This document shows positions 1 through 4,759 of a stretch of 7,886 nt of DNA, piece after piece. The notes below the pieces were generated by a model. It worked only from the letters and a program-made list of their open reading frames with translations. It ran no database searches and was not told the origin of the DNA. This DNA comes from Actinomycetota bacterium (GTDB lineage Bacteria; Actinomycetota; Actinomycetes; S36-B12): contig WLND01000061.1 in NCBI GenBank assembly GCA_009726075.1, positions 1 through 7,886 of the forward strand. The letters are read 5' to 3'. How positions within the stretch are numbered: the first letter of the stretch is position 1; every line of letters begins with the position of its first letter. Both the position numbers and the translations under genes were made by a program.

Positions 1-1068
1 AACATGCTCAAGATGGAGCAGCAGCTCGACACGCTGAACCCGGAGAATCGCAAGCGCTACATGCACAACTACAACTTCCCGCCGTACTCGACCGGTGAGA
101 CCGGCCGAGTGGGGTCGCCGAAGCGCCGCGAGATCGGCCATGGCGCCCTGGCCGAGCGAGCGTTGCTTCCGGTCCTGCCGAGCCGTGAGGAGTTCCCGTA
201 CGCGATTCGTCAGGTGTCCGAGGCTCTCGGATCCAACGGTTCGACCTCCATGGGCTCGGTCTGCGCATCGACGATGTCGCTGCTCAATGCCGGTGTGCCG
301 CTGCGGGCGTCGGTTGCCGGTATCGCGATGGGGCTCATCTCGGGCGATGTGGATGGCAAGACGGAGTACGTCGCGCTCACCGACATCCTCGGCGCAGAGG
401 ATGCCTTCGGCGACATGGACTTCAAGGTTGCCGGTACTCGCGAGTTCGTCACGGCGCTCCAGCTGGACACGAAGCTCGATGGCATCCCCGCATCGGTTCT
501 GGCTGACGCTCTGCAGCAGGCCCGCAGCGCCCGGTTCAGCATCCTCGACGTCATGAACGAGGCAATCGACGCACCGGACGAAATGGCCGCAACTGCGCCG
601 CGCGTGATCAGCGTGCGGATCCCGGTCGACAAGATCGGTGAGGTGATCGGCCCGAAGGGCAAGATCATCAACCAGATCCAGGCAGACACCGGCGCTGACA
701 TCTCGATCGAGGATGACGGCACCATCTACATCGGTGCCACCAACGGACCGTCGGCCGAGGCGGCCAGGACCGCGATCAACAACATCGCAAACCCGACAAT
801 GCCCGAGGTCGGCGAGCGGTACCTCGGTACCGTGGTGAAGACGGCTGCATTCGGTGCCTTCGTCTCGCTCATGCCGGGCAAGGACGGCCTGCTGCACATC
901 TCGGAGATCAAGAAGTTGGCGGGCGGCAAGCGCGTCGACAAGGTCGAGGACGTCCTCAACGTCGGCGACAAGGTGCAGGTCGAGATCAAGGAAGTTGACC
1001 CGCGGGGCAAGCTTTCCCTGATTCCGGTCGTCGAGGGTGGAGACGCCCCGGCACACGCGGATGCCTAA
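1..1068 (+). CDS. pnp: Polyribonucleotide nucleotidyltransferase (PNPase), C-terminal part; 5' end outside window
   Basis: PNPase degrades RNA 3' to 5' by phosphorolysis and can add 3' tails; it acts in the cytoplasm as a homotrimer. The reading frame is open from base 1, so the gene starts upstream. Counting from the Met at base 4, residues 20-185 are the second RNase PH domain. It contains the GSTSM catalytic loop (79-83) and the DILGAED...GDMDFK signature (127-141), whose D133, D139 and K141 correspond to the E. coli metal and active-site residues D486, D492 and K494. A KH RNA-binding domain follows (about 200-262) with the GPKG loop at 216-219, then an S1 domain (about 272-345). The tail is short (ends PAHADA). 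The missing N-terminal half would hold the first RNase PH domain and the all-alpha domain. The gene's end overlaps the M16 protease start by 8 bp. Nothing looks degenerate. Confidence 0.98.
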   Translation, partial: NMLKMEQQLDTLNPENRKRYMHNYNFPPYSTGETGRVGSPKRREIGHGALAERALLPVLPSREEFPYAIRQVSEALGSNGSTSMGSVCASTMSLLNAGVPLRASVAGIAMGLISGDVDGKTEYVALTDILGAEDAFGDMDFKVAGTREFVTALQLDTKLDGIPASVLADALQQARSARFSILDVMNEAIDAPDEMAATAPRVISVRIPVDKIGEVIGPKGKIINQIQADTGADISIEDDGTIYIGATNGPSAEAARTAINNIANPTMPEVGERYLGTVVKTAAFGAFVSLMPGKDGLLHISEIKKLAGGKRVDKVEDVLNVGDKVQVEIKEVDPRGKLSLIPVVEGGDAPAHADA

Positions 1069-2365
1069 GGCGTCTACGCGAACACTGCTGAGGGAGGGCG
1101 ACGGCGGACTTGTCCGCCGGACCGTCCTCCCCGGCGGTTTGCGCGTCATCACCGAGCAGGTGCCGGGCGTCCGTTCGGTGTCGTTCGGCGTCTGGGTAGG
1201 AGTCGGCTCACGTGACGAGACGCCGGCCCAGATGGGTTCGGCGCACTACCTTGAGCATCTCCTGTTCAAGGGGACGAATTCTCGGTCGGCGATGGAGATC
1301 TCGTCCTCGATCGAGGCGGTCGGCGGCGACCTCAACGCCTTCACGACGAAGGAGTACACGTGCTTCTACGCACGGGTGCTCGACGACGACCTGCCGCTGG
1401 CAATCGACGTCGTGTGCGACGTCGTGACCGATGCGCTGATCCTCGCGCGCGACGTCGAGTCCGAGCGCGGAGTGATCCTCGAAGAGATCGCCATGCACGA
1501 CGACGATCCGAGTGACGTCGTCCACGACGAGTTCGCTGCCGCGATGTTCGGCGACACTCCGCTCGGGCGGCCAATCCTGGGGACGGTCGACACGATCGAA
1601 GCGATTCCGCGCGCCGCAATCAACCGCTTCTACCGGTCTCGGTACCGTCCAGAGGCGATGGTCGTCGCGGCTGCAGGAAACCTCGACCACGCGACGGTCG
1701 TGGCCCACGTGCGCAAGGCCTTCGCCCATGTCATCGATGCAACGGCCGAGGTGGCGCCTGCGCGGCGCACGGGAAAGCCGCGGCGGCATGAGCCGAGCGT
1801 TCGCGTGACCAATCGCGCCACTGAGCAGACCCACCTCGTCCTCGGGGTCCCCGGATTCAGCCGGAGCGATGACCGGCGCTATGCCCTCGCCGTGCTCACG
1901 ACCGCATTCGGCGGGGGCATGAGCAGTCGTCTCTTTCAGGAGGTCCGCGAGAAGCGAGGCCTGGCCTACTCGGTGTACGCGTATTCGCAGGGCTTTTCCG
2001 ACGACGGCACATTCGGCCTGTACGTGGGGTGTCTGCCGAGCAAGGTCGATACCGTCTTGGAGGTGTGCCGCGAGCAGATCGCCGAGTTGGCCGAGCGCGG
2101 CCTGACCGACAGCGAGATTGCCCGAGGCAAGGGACAGGTGCGCGGAGGGACGGTGCTTGGCCAGGAAGATACCGGGGCCCGCATGACACGAATCGCGAAG
2201 TCTGAACTTCACGACGATCCGCTGCTGAGCATCGACGGCCTGCTTGCACGCGTCGATGCCGTCACCTCAGGTGAGATCAAGGACATCGCCCGAACCCTCC
2301 TCGACGCCACGCCGACCCTCGCGGTCATCGGGCCATTCGAGGACGCCGCGCGGTTCGCCATCTGA
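1061..2365 (+). CDS. M16 family zinc metalloprotease (processing-peptidase-like, PepR type)
   Basis: 434 residues from ATG 1061. The inverted zinc motif is H62-Y-L-E65-H66, in the context GSAHYLEHLLFKGT. The third zinc ligand is E142 in RGVILEEIAM, exactly 76 residues after H66, as in mitochondrial processing peptidase beta. E65 is the expected general base. The C-terminal half has the conserved family stretch KRGLAYSVYAY (about 298-308). The length fits single-domain-pair M16B enzymes, which work as dimers on peptides. There is no signal peptide, so it is probably cytoplasmic. Directly following pnp and preceding dapB is the known actinobacterial order; Mycobacterium tuberculosis PepR (Rv2782c) also follows PNPase. 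Substrate unknown. The start is uncertain: ATG 1061 overlaps pnp by 8 bp and fits the short N-terminus of mycobacterial homologues, while an in-frame GTG at 1037 would add 8 residues. Neither has a good ribosome-binding site, so translation is probably coupled to pnp. Confidence 0.95.
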   Translation: MPKASTRTLLREGDGGLVRRTVLPGGLRVITEQVPGVRSVSFGVWVGVGSRDETPAQMGSAHYLEHLLFKGTNSRSAMEISSSIEAVGGDLNAFTTKEYTCFYARVLDDDLPLAIDVVCDVVTDALILARDVESERGVILEEIAMHDDDPSDVVHDEFAAAMFGDTPLGRPILGTVDTIEAIPRAAINRFYRSRYRPEAMVVAAAGNLDHATVVAHVRKAFAHVIDATAEVAPARRTGKPRRHEPSVRVTNRATEQTHLVLGVPGFSRSDDRRYALAVLTTAFGGGMSSRLFQEVREKRGLAYSVYAYSQGFSDDGTFGLYVGCLPSKVDTVLEVCREQIAELAERGLTDSEIARGKGQVRGGTVLGQEDTGARMTRIAKSELHDDPLLSIDGLLARVDAVTSGEIKDIARTLLDATPTLAVIGPFEDAARFAI

Positions 2366-2409
2366 CCTGATGTTCGTGCCTGGGGGCAATAGCGGTGCCG
2401 TCCGCGCGC

Positions 2410-2423
2410 TAGGGTCGGCGCCG
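2410..2423 (+). promoter_or_regulatory. Candidate -10 element (TAGGGT) for a leaderless dapB transcript
   Basis: TAGGGT (2410-2415) matches the actinobacterial -10 pattern TANNNT. Seven bases separate it from the dapB GTG at 2423, which is where transcription would be expected to begin, so the mRNA may start at the start codon itself. No convincing -35 hexamer is seen 16-19 bp upstream. The AGGG inside the element could instead serve as a ribosome-binding site 8 bases before the GTG, if transcription reads through from the protease gene. The two readings cannot be separated by sequence alone. Confidence 0.45.
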
Positions 2424-3154
2424 TGATCCGAGTCGGTGTCGTAGGTGTTCGTGGGCGCATGGGGCAGGCGGTCCAGGCGGCTGTTGAGGGGGCGAAGGAC
2501 TGCGAGATCGCCTGTGCGGTCGACGTGGGCGATGATGCGACCGGCCTGGCCGAGTGCGACGTCATCGTCGATTTCACGACTCCGGACGTTGTTATGGCAA
2601 CGCTTAAGGCGAGTATCGCGGCCGGGGTCCACTGCGTGGTCGGCACGACCGGCTTCGACGAGGAGCGCCTGCGGCGAGTCGCGCAATGGTGCGAGGCGAT
2701 GCCGCGGGTGGGCGTCCTGATCGCCCCGAATTTCGGCATCGGCGCGGTGCTGATGATGCAGTTCGCGGCGTTGGCTGCACCGCATTTCGAGTCGGTTGAG
2801 ATCGTCGAGCTTCATCACCCTGACAAGGTCGATGCGCCGTCCGGCACGGCCCGCCACACGGCTGAGCTCGTCGGACGCGCGAGGGCGGCCCGAGGAGTTC
2901 CGGCAGCACCGGACGCCACGAGCCAGGAACTGCCGGGAGCACGGGGCGCCCTCGTCGACGGCGTTCGGGTTCACTCGGTCCGAGCGAGGGGCCTCGTGGC
3001 GCATCAGGAGGTGATCCTGGGGGGTGTCGGCGAGACTCTGACGATCAGGCACGACTCGATGGATCGAACGTCCTTCATGCCCGGCGTCCTTCCTGGCCTC
3101 CGCAGCGTGGCGGAACATCCGGGGCTCACGGTCGGGCTCGACGCGTACCTCTGA
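2423..3154 (+). CDS. dapB: 4-hydroxy-tetrahydrodipicolinate reductase
   Basis: DapB reduces 4-hydroxy-tetrahydrodipicolinate with NAD(P)H to tetrahydrodipicolinate, the step after DapA in making meso-diaminopimelate (cell wall) and lysine. The 243 residues match the usual length. The N-terminal Rossmann fold starts at once with GVVGVRGRMG (5-14). The acidic D34 ends beta-2 and may bind the cofactor ribose. VDFTTPD (49-55) and GTTG (74-77) line the nucleotide and substrate pocket, and PNFGIGAVL (102-110) leads into the substrate domain. The catalytic motif ELHHPDKVDAPSGTA spans 129-143, with H131/H132 and K135 in the places of E. coli H159/H160 and K163. The family-typical GETLTIRHDSMDRTSF precedes the C-terminus. 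GTG 2423 is chosen because the Rossmann strand begins immediately after it. It sits 57 bp after the protease gene, in the common actinobacterial order. Confidence 0.98.
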   Translation: MIRVGVVGVRGRMGQAVQAAVEGAKDCEIACAVDVGDDATGLAECDVIVDFTTPDVVMATLKASIAAGVHCVVGTTGFDEERLRRVAQWCEAMPRVGVLIAPNFGIGAVLMMQFAALAAPHFESVEIVELHHPDKVDAPSGTARHTAELVGRARAARGVPAAPDATSQELPGARGALVDGVRVHSVRARGLVAHQEVILGGVGETLTIRHDSMDRTSFMPGVLPGLRSVAEHPGLTVGLDAYL

Positions 3155-3199
3155 AGGCGTCAGCAGCACCCGGGCCGCGCCGAGGCGCCCAACCGCCCG

Positions 3200-3230
3200 G
3201 TCGTTTGCGCCGGATAGTGGCTGAAACGAC
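3200..3230. terminator. Inverted repeat between convergent genes; possible bidirectional terminator
   Basis: The 7-bp arms GTCGTTT (3200-3206) and AAACGAC (3224-3230) are perfectly complementary around a 17-base interval. An inner GCC/GGC pairing leaves the 7-base loop GGATAGT. It lies between the convergent 3' ends of dapB and the minus-strand operon, where a shared terminator is expected. There is no T-run on either side, so it is not a textbook intrinsic terminator. Confidence 0.35.
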
Positions 3231-3236
3231 TGAGGG

Positions 3237-3746
3237 CTAGGAGTGCTCGCCCCAGCGCTGCAGTGCCAGCTTCGCCGCGTCGAATCCCTCGCCGCTCCAC
3301 AGGATGTCGATCGATCGTCGGGAAATGTGCGTCCGGATGACGTGACCACTTCGCATCGTGACCAGGACGGCGCCATCTCCGTCGACAACATTGCGGACAT
3401 CGTTCCACCGCACAGCATCCGTGCCGAAGAGTCTCTGGACGGCAAGACGCTCGTCGTTGACGTACGTGCCGATCGTCCACGCGCGAAGGAGCAGGACGAG
3501 GAAGGTGGCGATGAGGGCGGATACCGGGAACAGGAGCAGCCACGAGGTGCCGATCGCGGCCATGATCGCTGTTCCGGTCACCACCGCCAGGGCGATCGTG
3601 GCACTCGCGAGCAGAAGGACTCTCAGGGGTCCGCGGCCGGGGATCCGGATCAGTCGAACCTGACGAGCATCGCCGTCGAGGGGCTCGTGCGGGTCGGGCT
3701 GGGGCCACAGGAACCAGAAGATCGGACGGGGATGGTCAGCGCTCAT
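3237..3746 (-). CDS. Small membrane protein with C-terminal PH-like domain, unknown function
   Basis: 169 residues. The N-terminal 40 residues are polar and aromatic/proline-rich (PIFWFLWPQP). Two membrane helices follow (about 41-65 and 68-87), separated by a very short turn. The rest (about 90-165) is a soluble domain starting WTIGTYVNDERLAVQRLFG, then WNDVRNV and a short-strand pattern (AVLVTMRSGHVIRTHI). This resembles the bacterial PH-like domain found in many small actinobacterial membrane proteins (two helices, then a PH fold). I infer the fold from this pattern; no catalytic residues are visible and I do not assign a function. Its ATG (3746) overlaps the azlD stop as ATGA with no clear ribosome-binding site, so it is very probably translated by coupling to azlD. 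It is last in the operon and converges on dapB. It could be an accessory of the exporter or merely a co-transcribed neighbour. Confidence 0.85.
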   Translation of the reverse strand: MSADHPRPIFWFLWPQPDPHEPLDGDARQVRLIRIPGRGPLRVLLLASATIALAVVTGTAIMAAIGTSWLLLFPVSALIATFLVLLLRAWTIGTYVNDERLAVQRLFGTDAVRWNDVRNVVDGDGAVLVTMRSGHVIRTHISRRSIDILWSGEGFDAAKLALQRWGEHS

Positions 3747-4054
3747 GGCGCCAGGCCGAGTGCTCGGACGCCACCGGCGGTGACCGCTGCGGCGAGCACG
3801 ACGACCAGGAACGGGGCGCGCAGCATGAGCGCAACGATAGCCACCGCGAGCCCCGCCAATCGGGCGTCGATCACGAGGGCAGTGCCCGAGGCGAACGTCT
3901 GAACGGCAACGAGGGCCGCGAGGAGGGCGATGGGCAGGAATCCGGCGATGCTCCGCACGATCGGGCGATCGAGCAGGGACGAGGGCAGGGTGAAGCCGAC
4001 GAGCTTCGCGACGTAGGTGCCGAGGGATCCGACGAGGACGGCAATCCAGATCAT
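3743..4054 (-). CDS. azlD: AzlD family small subunit of branched-chain amino-acid exporter
   Basis: 103 residues, the normal AzlD length, made of four hydrophobic segments (about 2-20, 38-54, 63-78, 80-97). Family-like features are the early TYVAKLVGF stretch, a short polar linker with RPIVRSI, and the second helix GFLPIALLAALVAVQTF. AzlD (BrnE in Corynebacterium) is the small partner of AzlC/BrnF; together they export isoleucine, leucine, valine and often methionine by a proton-coupled mechanism. ATG 4054 is chosen because it overlaps the azlC stop as ATGA and has GGAAGA (4064-4059) five bases upstream. The frame stays open further upstream, but that part lies inside azlC in another frame and is rich in Arg, His and Pro, unlike a membrane protein. 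The gene's stop overlaps the next start by 4 bp. Confidence 0.95.
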   Translation of the reverse strand: MIWIAVLVGSLGTYVAKLVGFTLPSSLLDRPIVRSIAGFLPIALLAALVAVQTFASGTALVIDARLAGLAVAIVALMLRAPFLVVVLAAAVTAGGVRALGLAP

Positions 4055-4731
4055 GCGCTCTTCCGCATCATCAGTCCTGCGGCGACAGCGACGAGCGCCG
4101 AGCCCAGTACCGGAATCCCGGGTGACGTGAACGGGATCAATACGAGGGCGAGGACCGCACCAGCGAGAGCCACGGCCCACGCGGTGCGATCCCGGAGTCG
4201 GGGCCAGAGCAATGCGATGAATCCTGCGGGGATGGCGGCATCGAGGCCGAGCATGGCCGGATCGGAGAGCAGCGAAGCGCCGAACGACCCCAGTGCCGTC
4301 CCGATGTTCCAAAGGACGAACACGGAGATGCCCGTCGCCCAGAAGGCCTGGCGGCTGGCGGCGGGGGAGTCTTCATGAGCCACGGCCATGGCGGTTGACT
4401 CGTCGATGGTCAATTGGGCGGCTGCGAGCCTTCTCCACCCGCCGACCTGAATCGTGGGCGCGACATGGAGGGCGTAGAGGCCATTGCGAGCGCCCAGAAG
4501 CCAGGCCGTGAGAATTGCGGCGACCGCCCCACCGCCAGCGCCGAGGACGCCGACGAGGGCGAACTGCGAGGCCCCCGTGAACATCAGGAGGGACAACGCC
4601 TGCGTCTGCCACACCGAGACGCCACTGGCGACGCTGATGGCTCCGAAGGACAGGCCGTAGGCGCCGGTCGCAATGCCGATGCCGAGGGCATTCGAGCGAA
4701 TTGCTCGACGACGTGCCGGGGGTAGGTCCAC
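4051..4731 (-). CDS. azlC: AzlC family large subunit of branched-chain amino-acid exporter
   Basis: 226 residues from GTG 4731. Family signatures are clear: GIATGAYGLSFGAISVASG near the start, FTGASQFALVGVL (51-63), GARNGLYALHVAP (80-92), and LTIDESTAMA in the cytoplasmic loop (107-116). Several hydrophobic helices continue to the end (MMRKSA). With AzlD it forms an inner-membrane exporter of branched-chain amino acids (BrnFE type). The start is uncertain. GTG 4758 would add nine residues (including WHCGTLPH), but no ribosome-binding site precedes it and the candidate -10 lies only 3 bases before it. GTG 4731 leaves a short basic N-terminus typical of the family. Either start abuts or overlaps the divergent kinase gene inside a perfect inverted repeat. 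There is no lrp/brnQ-type regulator next to it; the divergent two-component pair takes that position. Confidence 0.95.
   Translation of the reverse strand: MDLPPARRRAIRSNALGIGIATGAYGLSFGAISVASGVSVWQTQALSLLMFTGASQFALVGVLGAGGGAVAAILTAWLLGARNGLYALHVAPTIQVGGWRRLAAAQLTIDESTAMAVAHEDSPAASRQAFWATGISVFVLWNIGTALGSFGASLLSDPAMLGLDAAIPAGFIALLWPRLRDRTAWAVALAGAVLALVLIPFTSPGIPVLGSALVAVAAGLMMRKSA
4701..4728 (+). promoter_or_regulatory. Candidate promoter for the kinase/regulator operon, inside azlC
   Basis: TTGCTC (4701-4706) and TAGGTC (4723-4728), separated by 16 bp, are a moderate match to an actinobacterial -35/-10 pair. Initiation would fall near 4735, giving a short leader with AGGG (4739-4742) seven bases before GTG 4750. 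The -35 lies within a perfect 6-bp inverted repeat, TCGAGC (4692-4697) and GCTCGA (4703-4708), which could be a second regulatory site or a by-product of azlC codons. The -10 is weak at its last base. Confidence 0.35.
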
Positions 4732-4759
4732 GTGTGGCAGGGTTCCACAGTGCCACACG
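4731..4759. promoter_or_regulatory. Perfect 9-bp inverted repeat spanning the divergent azlC and kinase starts; candidate operator
   Basis: The arms CGTGTGGCA (4731-4739) and TGCCACACG (4751-4759) are exact reverse complements 11 bases apart. Further half-sites are nested in it: CCACA at 4745-4749, plus CCAC (4728-4731) facing GTGG (4734-4737). The repeat covers GTG 4731 (azlC, -), the ribosome-binding site and GTG 4750 (kinase, +). Centre-to-centre spacing of the arms (19-20 bp) is roughly two helical turns, which suits a dimeric regulator. The protein that binds is unknown. Confidence 0.6.

Noticed and set aside
1208..2212. Long minus-strand open frame opposite the M16 protease gene
   Set aside because: Its translation is rich in Arg, His and Pro with no domain pattern; the plus strand holds an intact zinc protease. 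It is a by-product of high-GC codon use.
2267..3445. Long minus-strand open frame opposite dapB
   Set aside because: It runs across dapB and the convergent intergenic gap into the PH-protein gene; composition is low-complexity Arg/Ala/Pro and no family is recognisable.
4055..4312. 86-residue N-terminal extension of AzlD
   Set aside because: It lies inside azlC in another frame, is Arg/His/Pro-rich, and ATG 4054 has both an ATGA overlap and a ribosome-binding site.
4691..4708. LexA (SOS) box at the TCGAGC/GCTCGA repeat
   Set aside because: The actinobacterial LexA box needs GAAC and GTTC half-sites with fixed spacing; these arms and the 5-base spacer do not match.
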